In this document: positions 1-9,955 of the stretch, in pieces | Position numbering within the stretch: the stretch's first letter is position 1 | How the letters are laid out: each line of letters begins with the position of its first letter | DNA from: Streptomyces sp. CCM_MD2014 | GTDB lineage: Bacteria > Actinomycetota > Actinomycetes > Streptomycetales > Streptomycetaceae | Assembly: GCF_000772045.1 (NCBI RefSeq) | Contig: NZ_CP009754.1 | Coordinates: forward strand, 5,022,001 to 5,086,000 | Direction: 5' to 3' | DNA: 64,000 bases | The notes under the pieces: generated by a model | Database searches by the model: none | What the model was told of the DNA's origin: nothing | What the model saw: only the letters and a program-made list of their open reading frames with translations | Translations under genes and position numbers: made by a program

Positions 1-2967
1 CGCCTCGATGGGATCCAGCAGCGCCCGCAGCTCCGCCGACTCCGGTGCTCCCGAGGCCTCGTAGATGGACAGGGCGTCACGCCAGCAGGCACGCGCGCGA
101 TCCGTCTGCCCGAGGTCCCCCAGCGAGCGTCCCAGGAGCGTGAGGATGTTGGCGCGCATCCAGTCACCGCCGATGCTCCCGGTCGTCAACGCCTGCTCCG
201 CGTGCTGGGCGGCCTGGGCCGGCCGCCGCGCCGCGAGGTGGACCTGGGCGATACGGAAGTGGGTGGCGCCCTCCCACAGACGCTGCCGGTTCTCCACGAA
301 GGTCTGCAACGCCGTGGACAGTTCACTGAGCGCCTCGGTGTGGCGTGCGGCGTGACTGAGCGCGATGCCCAACGCGTACCGGGCGTTGGCCAGCCGGAAG
401 GTCAGGCCCAGATCGTCGTAGAGGGCGATCCCCTGGCGCACCAGGTCGATCGCCGAGGTGGTGCGTCCCACGGACACGAGGACGCGCGACAGGTTGCACA
501 GGGCGCTGGCCTCACCGGCCCGGTTGCCGTCCGCACGGAACGCCCTGACGGCCTCGCGCAGATGGGTTTCGCTCACCTCGTGCTGGTTCTTGCAGTTGGC
601 GATGATGCCCTGCTCGTTGTGGGCGTTGCTCCGGGTCCAGGAGTCTCCGGTCCGGTTTCCCAGTGCTATGGCACGCTCGGCCTCCGTCTGCGCCTCGTCG
701 AAGCGACCGGCGCGGCTGAGAACCTGGGCCAGCGTTGTGCGCGCCCGTCCCTCCGCCCGGGGGTCGTCCGAGGCGGTCGTGGCGTCGCGCACCGCGAAGG
801 CGGCCGTTTCGTAGCTGAGGGAGCTCGCTCCCGACTCGGCGAGATCCTTCGACGCCAGCAGGAGGTCCACCGCCCGTCGCAGTGTGCGCGGTCCCAGGGA
901 CTGCCGGACGCAGGCCAGGATGCACGCGGCCTCCGAATGCAGCCAGTCGAGGGCGGCGGTGTCCCCCCGGAACTCCATGCCCGCGAACTCGGTGCGTGCG
1001 AGGTGATCCACGGTCCGGTCCCCGGGCCGCTCGATCGCGTACACCCCCGCCGCCGTGGACAGGTAGAAGTCCAGCAGCCGCGACAGCGCGGCCGCCCGCT
1101 CGCTCGGCGGCTGCTCGTCCCGTTCCGCGCACGCGCGGGCGTAGAGGCGGACCAGGTCGTGGAAGCGGTAGCGGCCCGGCGCCGCCGATTCGAGCAACGA
1201 CGTGTCCACCAGGGACTCCAGGAGGTCCTCCGTGTCCTCCACCGGCAGGTCCAGGACGGCCGCCGCCGCCGCGAGGGAGATGTCCGGGCCGTCGGCCAGT
1301 CCCAGCAGCCGGAACGCGCGGGCCTGGGCCGGCTCCAGTTGGCCGTAGCCCAGCTCGAAGGTGGCCTCCACCGCCTGGTCGCCCGCCTGCAGTTCGTCCA
1401 GCCGGCGCCGCTCGTCCGCCAGCTTCGCCGCGAGGACCGAGACGGTCCAGGTGCGGCGGGCGGCCAGCCGGGACGCGGCGATGCGGATCGCCAGCGGCAG
1501 GAAACCGCACGCGCCGACCACGTCGAGCGCCGCCTGCCGCTCCGAGGCGACCCGCTCCTCGCCCACGATCTTGGTGAAGAGGGCCAGCGCCTCCTCGGGC
1601 GACATCACGTCCAGGTCGACCAGGTGCGCCCCGGCCAGGTCCACCATCCGCACCCGCGCCGTCACCAGCGCGGCGCAGCCCTCCGTGCCGGGCAGCAGGG
1701 GCCGCACCTGGGCGGCGTCGCGGGCGTTGTCCAGGAGGACGAGGACGCGGCGGCCGTCGAGGACGGAGCGGTAGAGGGCGGCGCGTTCCTCCAGGGAGTC
1801 CGGGATCGCCGAGTCGGCGGTGCCCAGGGCCCGCAGGAAGGAGCCCAGGACCGTCTCCGGCTCCGCGGGCCGTGCGCCGGCGCCCTGGAGGTCGACGTAG
1901 AGCTGGCCGTCCGGGAAGGCGGCCCGCGCCTGGTGGGCGACGTGCACCGCGAGGGTCGTCTTGCCGACGCCGCCGATGCCGGCCAGCGCGGAGACCGCCA
2001 TCACGCGGCCCGTCGCCGCGCCCCCGGAGGCCGCGGACAGTACGTCGCTCAGCTCGCGGACGAAGGACGCGCGGCCGGTGAAGTCGGGGACCGTGGCCGG
2101 AAGTTGTGCCGGGCGCACGGAGGGCGTCACCGTCCTCGCGGTCGGCGCGGAGGGCTCGGCCAGCTGCGGGTCGGCCCGGAGGATGCGCTGCTGGAGTTCC
2201 TGGAGGCCCGGGCGCGGGTCGACGCCCAGCTCGTCGGCGAGCAGACGGCGCGTGTCCGCGTAGACGGCGAGGGCCTCCGCCTGGCGGCCGCTGCGGTACA
2301 GGGCCAGCATCAGCAGCTCTCGCAGCCGCTCACGCAGCGGGTGGGCCGCCGTGAGCGCCGTCAGCTCCGAGACGGACTCGGCGTGACAGCCCTGCTCGAG
2401 GTCCATGTCGAGGCGGCTCTCGAGGAGTTGCAGCCGCCATTCCCCGAGGCGCACGCGCTGCGTCTCGGCGTACGGGCCGGGCACGCCGGCCAGGACCTCG
2501 CCGTCCCACAGGGCCAGCGCACGGCGCAGCAGGTCGCGGGCGTGGCACAGGTCCCCGGAGCTCCTGGCCTTCTCCGCCTCGGCGGCCAGGTCCTGGGCCC
2601 GCGCCAGGTCCAGCGCCCCCTCGGCCAGGCCCCGCACGGCATACCCGCCCGACTCGCTGACCAGCACCCCCGGGTCGAGGACCTTCCGCAGCCTCGACGC
2701 GTACGTCCGTACCGCCGCCAGTGCCTGCGACGGCGGCTCCTCTCCCCACAGGGCGTCGATCAGCTCCGCCGCGGTCGCCGTACGGCCCTCACGCAGCAGC
2801 AGGGCGGCCAGCAGCGCCCGTTGCTGCGGCGAGCCGGTGGCCAGCGTCTCCTCGCCCCGCCAGGCACGCACCGGTCCGAGCACGCCGAAGCGGAGCGCGG
2901 CCGCCCCGTCCGGTTCCGCCGGGAATCCGGGACGCCGCTGCTCCGGAACCCGCGGTACACCGTCCAT
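1..2967 (-). CDS. afsR: AfsR, SARP-type global regulator (3' end cut)
   Basis: Translated from the minus strand; open for 989 codons from the ATG at 2967 to the window edge. Order of domains: winged-helix OmpR-type DNA-binding domain (about 25-115), bacterial transcriptional activator domain (about 120-260), NB-ARC-type ATPase with P-loop GIGGVGKTT near residue 330, then helical TPR-like repeats to the end. This is the AfsR architecture, and the length matches AfsR (about 993 residues), so only a few residues are missing. AfsR is phosphorylated by AfsK-type Ser/Thr kinases and activates afsS, raising secondary metabolism. GGGGGA precedes the ATG. Ortholog assignment rests on domain order, length and remembered N-terminal similarity; another large SARP is less likely. 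Confidence 0.88.
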   Translation of the reverse strand, partial: MDGVPRVPEQRRPGFPAEPDGAAALRFGVLGPVRAWRGEETLATGSPQQRALLAALLLREGRTATAAELIDALWGEEPPSQALAAVRTYASRLRKVLDPGVLVSESGGYAVRGLAEGALDLARAQDLAAEAEKARSSGDLCHARDLLRRALALWDGEVLAGVPGPYAETQRVRLGEWRLQLLESRLDMDLEQGCHAESVSELTALTAAHPLRERLRELLMLALYRSGRQAEALAVYADTRRLLADELGVDPRPGLQELQQRILRADPQLAEPSAPTARTVTPSVRPAQLPATVPDFTGRASFVRELSDVLSAASGGAATGRVMAVSALAGIGGVGKTTLAVHVAHQARAAFPDGQLYVDLQGAGARPAEPETVLGSFLRALGTADSAIPDSLEERAALYRSVLDGRRVLVLLDNARDAAQVRPLLPGTEGCAALVTARVRMVDLAGAHLVDLDVMSPEEALALFTKIVGEERVASERQAALDVVGACGFLPLAIRIAASRLAARRTWTVSVLAAKLADERRRLDELQAGDQAVEATFELGYGQLEPAQARAFRLLGLADGPDISLAAAAAVLDLPVEDTEDLLESLVDTSLLESAAPGRYRFHDLVRLYARACAERDEQPPSERAAALSRLLDFYLSTAAGVYAIERPGDRTVDHLARTEFAGMEFRGDTAALDWLHSEAACILACVRQSLGPRTLRRAVDLLLASKDLAESGASSLSYETAAFAVRDATTASDDPRAEGRARTTLAQVLSRAGRFDEAQTEAERAIALGNRTGDSWTRSNAHNEQGIIANCKNQHEVSETHLREAVRAFRADGNRAGEASALCNLSRVLVSVGRTTSAIDLVRQGIALYDDLGLTFRLANARYALGIALSHAARHTEALSELSTALQTFVENRQRLWEGATHFRIAQVHLAARRPAQAAQHAEQALTTGSIGGDWMRANILTLLGRSLGDLGQTDRARACWRDALSIYEASGAPESAELRALLDPIEA

Positions 2968-3057
2968 GCCGTCCCCCTAGACATCCTGAGCAACCAGGCC
3001 AGTTTGCCTTGTTCATGCTGACCACGTCAGCCGTGGGAGACGCCGATCACAGGTTCC

Positions 3058-3474
3058 TCACCTGCTCCCTTGTCCCTCCAGCTCCACCCGTACCGTCAGC
3101 AGCCCCGTACCGACGCCCATCGCCCGCACCACGAGGCTGTTGTAGCGGGGGAGGCGGCGCAGGCGGGCGATCGGGTCGTCGTCCGGCAGGAGGTGGGCCG
3201 TGCCCGGGTACCAGCGGCCCCGCAGCCGGACCCGGACCCGCGGATCGGCCCGGATGTTGCGGACGTACTGGGACCGTTCGCCGAACTCCGACACCAGCCA
3301 GAAGGAGTCGCCGGTCCGCCGGCCGCCCACCGGGGTGCGGCGGGGCAGGCCGGAGACGCGGCCGGTGGTCTCCAGCAGGGTCTGGCCGGGCAGCCGGCGC
3401 ACGACGGCGTTGAGCCGGCGCTGGAAGGCCGTCACGACCCGGTACTTGGTCTCCGCGGAGGACGAGGACGACAT
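3058..3474 (-). CDS. Deazaflavin (F420)-dependent nitroreductase family protein
   Basis: A 138-residue protein of the split-barrel DUF385/Ddn type. The N-terminal part around TTGRVSGLPRRTPVGG and the segment SEFGERSQYVRNIRADPRVR match the conserved pattern of this family, whose members bind F420 or flavin and reduce quinones, nitro compounds or other electrophiles. The ATG at 3474 opens a serine run that begins the natural protein; the longer open frame upstream is antisense to the next gene. F420 cofactor synthesis is represented nearby by fbiC (6094-8697), which fits, though substrate cannot be inferred. It is divergent from the EEP nuclease. Confidence 0.82.
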   Translation of the reverse strand: MSSSSSAETKYRVVTAFQRRLNAVVRRLPGQTLLETTGRVSGLPRRTPVGGRRTGDSFWLVSEFGERSQYVRNIRADPRVRVRLRGRWYPGTAHLLPDDDPIARLRRLPRYNSLVVRAMGVGTGLLTVRVELEGQGSR

Positions 3475-3570
3475 CGTTCGTTCACGCTCCTGTCTCGTGG
3501 ACCTCCATGTTCCCGGAAAACATCGGCGGGGAAGGTGTGAACGGGGCCGGGAGACGACGGGGGTGCGGGT

Positions 3571-4416
3571 GTGCGGGTCGTGACGTGGAACCTTTGGTGG
3601 CGGTTCGGCCCGTGGGAGGCACGGCGCGACGCGATCCTCGCCGTGCTGCGGGAGCTGGAGCCCGACGTCGTCGGCCTCCAGGAGGTGTGGGCCGTCGACG
3701 GAGGGGAGAACCTCGCCGAGTGGCTGGCCCGCGACCTCGGCCTGCACTGGGCCTGGTGGCCCTCGCCCGCGCCCGAGCGGTGGCAGCGGCGGATCGGGGA
3801 CGGCACGGTGGGTGCCGGCACCGCGGTGCTCAGCCGCCGGCCCGTCGTGGAGCGGGCGGTGCTGAAGCTGCCCGCCCCCGCCGAACTGGACGACGGGCGG
3901 CTGGCCGTGTACGCCCGGCTGGACGCGCCCGGGCACCGCATCCCGTTCTTCACCGTCCACCTGACCTCCGGCGGCGGCCCCGCCCGTGCCGTGCGCCGCG
4001 AACAGGCCGCCGCCCTCGCCGAGTTCGTGGCCGCGCACCGGCACGGCACCGCCCATCCGCCCGTCCTTACCGGCGACTTCAACGCCCGCCCCGACGCGCC
4101 GGAGGTCCGCCTGCTGCGGGAAGCGGGGCTGCGTGACGCCTGGGAGCACGCGGCGCCGGGCGCGCCCTGCGGCACCTGGGACACCGCCAACCCGTACGTG
4201 GCCCGCGCGGACGGCGAGCCGAGCGTTCGGATCGACTACGTCCACGTGGGCCCGCCCGGACCCGGCGGACTCGGCCGGGTCCGGGCGGTGCGACGGGCCG
4301 GCGCCGGCCCCGTCGGCGGGGTGTGGCCCTCCGACCACGCGGCGGTCGTCGTGGACCTGGCCGACGGCGGGGCGGCCCCCGGGGCGACTAGCGCCCCAGG
4401 AACACCGGGTTCGTGA
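3571..4416 (+). CDS. Endonuclease/exonuclease/phosphatase (EEP) family protein
   Basis: 281 residues from a GTG start. EEP-fold landmarks are present in order: VTWNLWW at the N-terminus (metal-site Asn), LQEVW (catalytic Glu), the central HLTSGGG strand, GDFNARPDAPE (Asp-Asn pair) and the C-terminal SDHAAVVVDL (Asp-His pair). Such proteins are Mg2+-dependent phosphodiesterases acting on DNA, RNA or phospholipids. No signal peptide is visible, so it is probably cytoplasmic. Its last 29 bases overlap the 3' end of the convergent PHP gene. The natural substrate is unknown. Confidence 0.85.
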   Translation: MRVVTWNLWWRFGPWEARRDAILAVLRELEPDVVGLQEVWAVDGGENLAEWLARDLGLHWAWWPSPAPERWQRRIGDGTVGAGTAVLSRRPVVERAVLKLPAPAELDDGRLAVYARLDAPGHRIPFFTVHLTSGGGPARAVRREQAAALAEFVAAHRHGTAHPPVLTGDFNARPDAPEVRLLREAGLRDAWEHAAPGAPCGTWDTANPYVARADGEPSVRIDYVHVGPPGPGGLGRVRAVRRAGAGPVGGVWPSDHAAVVVDLADGGAAPGATSAPGTPGS

Positions 4417-5905
4417 ACGCCGCCAGTGCCCCCGGCAGCGGGCCCGCCGCCGTCTCGTGCCGCACCTCCGCCCGCACGTACGCCGCGTACGAGGCCGTCG
4501 TGCGCCACTCCACGGTGCCCGCGCCCGACACCGGCAGCGGATCGCCGGTGAACAGCACGCCCTGGTCGGTGACGAACCGGACCGTGCAGCGCGGGGCGCC
4601 CGTCACCTCCAGACGGACGGTGACCGGGGTGTCGCGGTCCACGCGCAGCCGCTCGCCGATGCCGGCGTGCTCGCCCCGGCCGCCGGACGCGGTGAAGGAC
4701 AGGGACACCTTCGACGACTCGGCGACGTACGAGCGCCCGGCCCGGATGCCCTCCTGGATCGCCTCCCGGGTCAGGTCGTCGGCGAGGACGACGGTCTGCG
4801 GGCGGCCGATCACGTCGGGGGAGCGGTGGGAGTCGCTGCTGCCCATCGCCGGGATCCAGTCCCTCCCGTCACGCACCGAGGCGACCAGCATGCCGTCCCA
4901 GTCGGCCAGCGCCACCTCGTCGTCGGGCGTGTAGGCGCCGTTCCACACCTCGACCGCGTCGGCCTCGCCGAACCCGAACTTCCAGTTGCAGCCGATGCAG
5001 GTGGCGTGCGGGTGGGCGGGCACGACCAGGCCGCCCGCGCGGCGGATCTGCCGGGCGAACCGGCCGAAGCGGTTGTCGCGGGCCCGGTAGCGCCAGTCGA
5101 CGAAGGTGCCGGGATCGGTGCCGAGGGCGACGACGTGTCCGTTGCGGGTGGTCACCTCCTCGCCGAGCAGGATCAGCAGGTCGTCCCCGGCGAGACCGGC
5201 CCAGTGCGCGTGGGCGGAGTGCGTGTTGTGCTCCGAGGAGTTGATGAAGTCCAGGCCCGCCGCCCGCGCCAGCTCCGCGATCTCGGCGAGGGTGTAGCGG
5301 CCGTCGGAGTACTCGGAGTGCAGGTGGCAGTCGCCCCGGTACCAGGCGCGGCCCCGCCCCCCGGCCCGCTCGGGCGGGTACACCGGCCGCGGGGTCTCGG
5401 CCTGCTCGCCGTAGGTCAGCGTGACCGTGATCTCGTACGACAGGCCCTCGGGCGCCACCGTGTACGGACCGAGGGCGATGTGCCAGGTGCCGGGCCGCAC
5501 CGGCCCGGGGACGTAGCCCGGCGTGGCGTCGTCCGCGCGGACGAAGAACTCCGTGCGGGCGCCGCCCGACCAGCCGCGGAAGCCCCGGCCGCCCAGCTCG
5601 GTGCCGCGCTCGTCGAAGAGGCCGATGTCCAGCGCGTTGCCCTGGGTGCCGGCCGGCACGGCGGGGCGGTCGTAGGAGTAGGCGACGTGGATCTCGCGCA
5701 CGCCCCGGGGGACTTCGACCGGGACGTAGACGAAGTCGGGGGAGCCGGGCGGCAGGGTGCCGCGCACGGTCCTGGTCCGCCGTTCCCGGGGTGCCGCCGA
5801 GGCGAAGCTCACGCTTCCCAACGTAAGCGCGGCGGCGGCTCCCGTCACGAACACCGCGCGTCTGCCGATTCCGGTGTGTTCCTGCTCGTGGTCGTCCTCG
5901 CACAT
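4388..5905 (-). CDS. Secreted PHP-domain (CehA/McbA family) metallohydrolase, Tat substrate
   Basis: 505 residues from the ATG at 5905. The N-terminus has a twin-arginine signal (GRRAVFVTG followed by an Ala/Leu core and a SAAP-type cleavage region). A beta-rich segment is followed by the PHP metal motif DCHLHSEYSDGRYT near residue 195, then SSEHN, a VPAHPHA motif around residue 305 and SSDSH around 355, giving the His/Asp set expected for a PHP phosphoesterase. CehA/McbA relatives hydrolyse esters and carbamates such as carbaryl; the true substrate here is unknown. An in-frame upstream ATG at 5968 would hide the signal peptide behind 21 extra residues, so I prefer 5905. Converges on the EEP gene with a 29-bp overlap. 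Confidence 0.83.
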   Translation of the reverse strand: MCEDDHEQEHTGIGRRAVFVTGAAAALTLGSVSFASAAPRERRTRTVRGTLPPGSPDFVYVPVEVPRGVREIHVAYSYDRPAVPAGTQGNALDIGLFDERGTELGGRGFRGWSGGARTEFFVRADDATPGYVPGPVRPGTWHIALGPYTVAPEGLSYEITVTLTYGEQAETPRPVYPPERAGGRGRAWYRGDCHLHSEYSDGRYTLAEIAELARAAGLDFINSSEHNTHSAHAHWAGLAGDDLLILLGEEVTTRNGHVVALGTDPGTFVDWRYRARDNRFGRFARQIRRAGGLVVPAHPHATCIGCNWKFGFGEADAVEVWNGAYTPDDEVALADWDGMLVASVRDGRDWIPAMGSSDSHRSPDVIGRPQTVVLADDLTREAIQEGIRAGRSYVAESSKVSLSFTASGGRGEHAGIGERLRVDRDTPVTVRLEVTGAPRCTVRFVTDQGVLFTGDPLPVSGAGTVEWRTTASYAAYVRAEVRHETAAGPLPGALAAFTNPVFLGR

Positions 5906-6093
5906 GCTGCTGCTCCCCAGGTGTCGTGGATGACATGGCATGGGTGGTGCAGGGGTTGGTGCGTGCAACCCTCGTATTGAGCCGTGAACCGCGGTGCAAG
6001 GGAAGGGGGAAGACGGATGGAGGACCGGAAACGGCCCGGTGGGTCACCGGGACGCGGCCCCCGTGCTGATCACGCCGCTCGTATGCTCGAAGG

Positions 6094-8697
6094 ATGACGA
6101 CTTCCGCGACCTCCGGAACCGGACCCGCCGACCCCGCAGGGCCCACCGAGAACTCCATGCGTCGCGCCCTCAAACGCGCCCGGGACGGCGTCGCCCTCGA
6201 CGCCTCCGAGGCCGCCGTGCTGCTGCAGGCGCGCGGGGAGCACCTCGACGCCCTCACCGCGTCCGCCGCCCGGGTCCGGGACGCGGGGCTGGAGGCCGCC
6301 GGGCGGCCCGGCGTCATCACGTACTCCAAGAGCGTCTTCGTCCCGCTCACCCGGCTGTGCCGTGACAAGTGCCACTACTGCACCTTCGTCACCGTCCCCG
6401 GCAAGCTGCGCCGGGCGGGCCACGGGATGTTCATGTCGCCGGACGAGGTGCTCGACATCGCGCGCAAGGGCGCGGCCCTCGGCTGCAAGGAAGCCCTCAT
6501 CACCCTCGGCGACAAGCCCGAGGAGCGCTGGCCCGAGGCCAGGGAGTGGCTGGACGCGCACGGCTACGACGACACGATCGCCTACGTCCGCGCGATCTCC
6601 ATCCGCATCCTGGAGGAGACGGGCCTGCTCCCGCACCTCAACCCGGGCGTCATGAGCTGGACGGACTTCCAGCGGCTCAAGCCCGTCGCGCCGTCCATGG
6701 GCATGATGCTGGAGACCACCGCGACCCGCCTGTGGTCCGAGCCCGGCGGCCCGCACCACGGTTCCCCGGACAAGGAACCCGCCGTACGGCTGCGCGTCCT
6801 GGAGGACGCCGGGCGCTCCTCGGTCCCCTTCACCTCCGGCATCCTCATCGGCATCGGCGAGACGTACGAGGAGCGGGCCGAGTCCCTCTTCGCGCTGCGC
6901 CGCGTCTCCCGCGCCTACCACGGCATCCAGGAACTGATCATCCAGAACTTCCGCGCCAAGCCGGACACGGCGATGCGCGGCATGCCGGACGCCGAACTGG
7001 ACGAGCTGGTCGCCACCGTCGCCGTCGCCCGGCACATCATGGGACCGTCCGCGTGCCTCCAGGCCCCGCCGAACCTGGTCGACGCCGAGTACGCGCGGCT
7101 GATCGGCGCGGGCATCGACGACTGGGGCGGCGTCTCCCCGCTGACCATCGACCACGTCAACCCCGAGCGCCCCTGGCCGCAGATCGACGAACTCGCCGCG
7201 AAGTCCCGGGCGGTGGGATTCGAGCTGCGGGAACGGCTGTGCGTGTACCCGGAGTTCGTCCAGCGCGGCGAGCCCTGGCTGGACCCGCGGCTGCGCCCGC
7301 ACGTGACGGCGCTCGCCGACCCGGTCACGGGCCTCGCCCGCGAGGACGCGGTGGTCGAGGGCCACGCCTGGCAGGAGCCCGACGAGGCGTTCACCGCCAC
7401 CGGCCGCACCGACCTGCACGCCACCATCGACACCGAGGGCCGTACGTCGGACCGCCGCGACGACTTCGACGAGGTGTACGGCGACTGGGGCGCCCTGCGC
7501 GAGGCCGCCGCCCCCGGCATGGCCCCCGAGCGCATCGACACCGACGTGCGCGCCGCGCTGGCCACGGCGGCCGACGACCCCGCGAAGCTCACGGACGACG
7601 AGGCGCTCGCCCTGCTGCACGCCGACGGCCCGGCGCTGGACGCCCTGTGCGGCATCGCGGACGACGTCCGCAGGAGCGCCGTCGGCGACGACGTGACGTA
7701 CATCGTCACCCGCAACATCAACTTCACCAACGTCTGCTACACCGGCTGCCGTTTCTGCGCCTTCGCCCAGCGCCGCACGGACGCCGACGCCTACACGCTC
7801 TCCCTCGGCCAGGTCGCCGACCGCGCCCAGCAGGCGTGGGACGTGGGCGCGGTGGAGGTCTGCATGCAGGGCGGCATCCATCCCGACCTGCCCGGCACGG
7901 CGTACTTCGACATCGCGCGGGCGGTGAAGGAGCGCGTTCCCGGCATGCACGTGCACGCCTTCTCGCCGATGGAGGTCGTCAACGGCGCGACCCGCACCGG
8001 CATGTCGATCAGGGAGTGGCTGAGCGCCGCCAAGGAGGCGGGCCTGGACTCGATCCCGGGCACGGCGGCGGAGATCCTCGACGACGAGGTCCGCTGGATC
8101 CTCACCAAGGGCAAGCTGCCGGCGGCCACCTGGATCGAGGTGATCGAGACGGCCCACGAGCTGGGCATCCGCTCCTCGTCCACGATGATGTACGGCCACG
8201 TCGACCAGCCCCGCCACTGGCTGGGCCACCTGCGCACCCTCGCCGGGATCCAGCGGCGCACGGGCGGGTTCACGGAGTTCGTGACGCTCCCCTTCATCCA
8301 CACCAACGCGCCGGTCTACCTGGCGGGCATCGCCCGGCCAGGACCCACCCTCCGGGACAACCGCGCGGTGACCGCGATGGCCCGCCTCCTTCTCCACCCG
8401 CACATTCCCAACATCCAGACAAGCTGGGTGAAACTGGGCACGGAGGGTGCGGCGGAGATGCTCCGCTCCGGCGCCAACGACCTGGGCGGCACCCTCATGG
8501 AGGAGACGATCTCCCGCATGGCGGGCTCGTCCTACGGCTCGTACAAGTCCGTCAAGGACCTGATCGCCGTCGCCGACGCCGCGGGCCGCCCGGCGAGGCC
8601 GCGCACCACGCTCTACGGCCCGGTCCCCGAGGAGCGGCAGCGGGCGGCGCGGGACTCGGACGGGCACCTGCCGGAACTGCTGCCGGTCCTGGACTGA
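6094..8697 (+). CDS. fbiC: FO synthase, fused CofG-CofH (FbiC)
   Basis: 867 residues with two complete radical-SAM modules. The N-terminal CofG half carries CRDKCHYC near residue 89 and the C-terminal CofH half carries CYTGCRFC near residue 548; both are CxxxCxxC motifs for a 4Fe-4S cluster. CofH joins the tyrosine-derived 4-hydroxybenzyl group to 5-amino-6-ribitylaminouracil and CofG closes the ring to give 7,8-didemethyl-8-hydroxy-5-deazariboflavin (FO), precursor of F420 and of the photolyase antenna. Fusion of the two halves is the actinobacterial arrangement. GAAGG precedes the ATG. It stands alone with its own promoter region. Confidence 0.97.
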   Translation: MTTSATSGTGPADPAGPTENSMRRALKRARDGVALDASEAAVLLQARGEHLDALTASAARVRDAGLEAAGRPGVITYSKSVFVPLTRLCRDKCHYCTFVTVPGKLRRAGHGMFMSPDEVLDIARKGAALGCKEALITLGDKPEERWPEAREWLDAHGYDDTIAYVRAISIRILEETGLLPHLNPGVMSWTDFQRLKPVAPSMGMMLETTATRLWSEPGGPHHGSPDKEPAVRLRVLEDAGRSSVPFTSGILIGIGETYEERAESLFALRRVSRAYHGIQELIIQNFRAKPDTAMRGMPDAELDELVATVAVARHIMGPSACLQAPPNLVDAEYARLIGAGIDDWGGVSPLTIDHVNPERPWPQIDELAAKSRAVGFELRERLCVYPEFVQRGEPWLDPRLRPHVTALADPVTGLAREDAVVEGHAWQEPDEAFTATGRTDLHATIDTEGRTSDRRDDFDEVYGDWGALREAAAPGMAPERIDTDVRAALATAADDPAKLTDDEALALLHADGPALDALCGIADDVRRSAVGDDVTYIVTRNINFTNVCYTGCRFCAFAQRRTDADAYTLSLGQVADRAQQAWDVGAVEVCMQGGIHPDLPGTAYFDIARAVKERVPGMHVHAFSPMEVVNGATRTGMSIREWLSAAKEAGLDSIPGTAAEILDDEVRWILTKGKLPAATWIEVIETAHELGIRSSSTMMYGHVDQPRHWLGHLRTLAGIQRRTGGFTEFVTLPFIHTNAPVYLAGIARPGPTLRDNRAVTAMARLLLHPHIPNIQTSWVKLGTEGAAEMLRSGANDLGGTLMEETISRMAGSSYGSYKSVKDLIAVADAAGRPARPRTTLYGPVPEERQRAARDSDGHLPELLPVLD

Positions 8698-8787
8698 GGC
8701 GCGGGCGCACGCTTCGGAGGCAGGGCGGGTGCGCAGTACGATGATCGGGCCCCCGGTGTGTCGGGGTTCTCGTAGCTGAGGAGATGC

Positions 8788-9357
8788 GTGCCCGTGCCTG
8801 CCCGACTTCCCTCATGGGCGTGGGTCTCCGGTCTGACCGTGGGCGCGGTAGCGGCGGTGACCGTCCTGGCCGTACAGGCGGACCAGGGACCCCACCCCAC
8901 CGCCGCGGCGACGAAGCCGAAACCGTCGGCGTCGGCGTCCGCGGAGCCCAAGCCGAAGGAGACCGCGCCGGCCCCGGTGCCGGCGGATTCCGGCACCGGG
9001 CGGCGCGTCGTCTACTCGGTGGGCCAGGACCGGGTGTGGCTGGTCGACGCCAGCGACGCCACCCGGCGGTCCTTCAAGGTGTGGCCGGGCACGGTCGACC
9101 CGGATCCGGGCAAGTACAGCGTCGGCACCCGCCGCCAGGACCCGACGACCGGCTCCGACGGGGTGCGGGTCGAGCAGATCATGTACTTCACCCAGGAGGA
9201 CGGCGTCTGGGTCGCCTTCTCCAACGCCGTGGACGGCTCCTCGCCGCCGCCGCCCGCCGACGGCGCCAAGACGGGCGGCATACGGCTGCCCAAGGCGGAC
9301 GGCGACGCGCTCTGGGAGTTCGGCACGTCCGGCACGACGGTCACTGTGGTCGCTTAG
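8788..9357 (+). CDS. Membrane-anchored or secreted protein of unknown function
   Basis: 189 residues from a GTG with GAGGAG five bases upstream. An uncleaved-looking hydrophobic segment (about 10-30) is followed by a Pro/Lys/Ser/Ala-rich linker (about 32-65) and a compact extracytoplasmic domain with RVVYSVGQDRVWLVD and VEQIMYFTQEDGVWVAFSNAVDG. This resembles the beta-sandwich scaffold of L,D-transpeptidases, but no cysteine nucleophile is present, so catalytic activity of that type is excluded. I do not recognise a characterised family. Its stop codon region overlaps the 3' end of the convergent DUF2165 gene by 17 bases. Confidence 0.75.
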   Translation: MPVPARLPSWAWVSGLTVGAVAAVTVLAVQADQGPHPTAAATKPKPSASASAEPKPKETAPAPVPADSGTGRRVVYSVGQDRVWLVDASDATRRSFKVWPGTVDPDPGKYSVGTRRQDPTTGSDGVRVEQIMYFTQEDGVWVAFSNAVDGSSPPPPADGAKTGGIRLPKADGDALWEFGTSGTTVTVVA

Positions 9358-9856
9358 CCTCCTCCGCCGTCCCGCCGGACGGCAGGTGCGCCACGATCAG
9401 CACCACGCCGCTGAACAGGAGCACCCGCGTCGCCGCGTCCAGCCCGTTCCAGTCCTCCGACTGCCACATCGCGAACCACTCCCCGCCGATCGCGAGGAAC
9501 CCGGCGCCGAAGAGCAGCATCAGCATGAGCGTGCCGTACGTGGTGAAGCGCCGCGCCGGAGCGTGCTGCCGGCGTATCCAGAGCCAGGTCGCCCAGATCA
9601 GCACGAGCGCGGCCGCGGTCTCCCAGACGATGATCGCCACGTAGGCGGTGTCCTGGAGGCCCTTGCTCGTGATCGCCCGCCACATCAGGTCGTCGTCCTT
9701 GAACGTGGTGTCCATCGCGAGGACGTGGTGCACGTACTGCTGGTTGTTGTCGAAGTCCGTGATGTTCCCGAGGGCCACGAGGGCGATGTAGAGGGCGAGG
9801 ACCGCGGTGAGCACGGTGGAGGCGAGTAAAAGGGTGCTGCGGGGGTTCTTGGTCAT
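9341..9856 (-). CDS. DUF2165-family integral membrane protein
   Basis: 171 residues with four hydrophobic helices (about 10-30, 73-95, 103-123, 143-160) and the family pattern ALYIALVALGNITDFDNN, MDTTFKDDDLMWRAI and GGEWFAMWQS. DUF2165 proteins are small predicted inner-membrane proteins with no established function. The conserved aspartates between the first two helices probably face the outside. Convergent with the secreted protein at 8788-9357. Confidence 0.8.
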   Translation of the reverse strand: MTKNPRSTLLLASTVLTAVLALYIALVALGNITDFDNNQQYVHHVLAMDTTFKDDDLMWRAITSKGLQDTAYVAIIVWETAAALVLIWATWLWIRRQHAPARRFTTYGTLMLMLLFGAGFLAIGGEWFAMWQSEDWNGLDAATRVLLFSGVVLIVAHLPSGGTAEEAKRPQ

Positions 9857-9955
9857 GGCAGCACTATTCCGAAGCCGAGGGCCCCGCCAGTAGGCAGGGC
9901 CCTGGAACGTGATCTCTTCGCAGCGTTCCGCCGACGAACTCCCCGGCGGCCGAAG

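Noticed and set aside
202..3021. Plus-strand open frame of 939 codons
   Set aside because: Antisense to afsR, Arg/Gln-rich with no domain; the minus strand gives a complete AfsR architecture.
6070..8667. Minus-strand open frame of 865 codons
   Set aside because: Lies opposite fbiC, which has both radical-SAM motifs.
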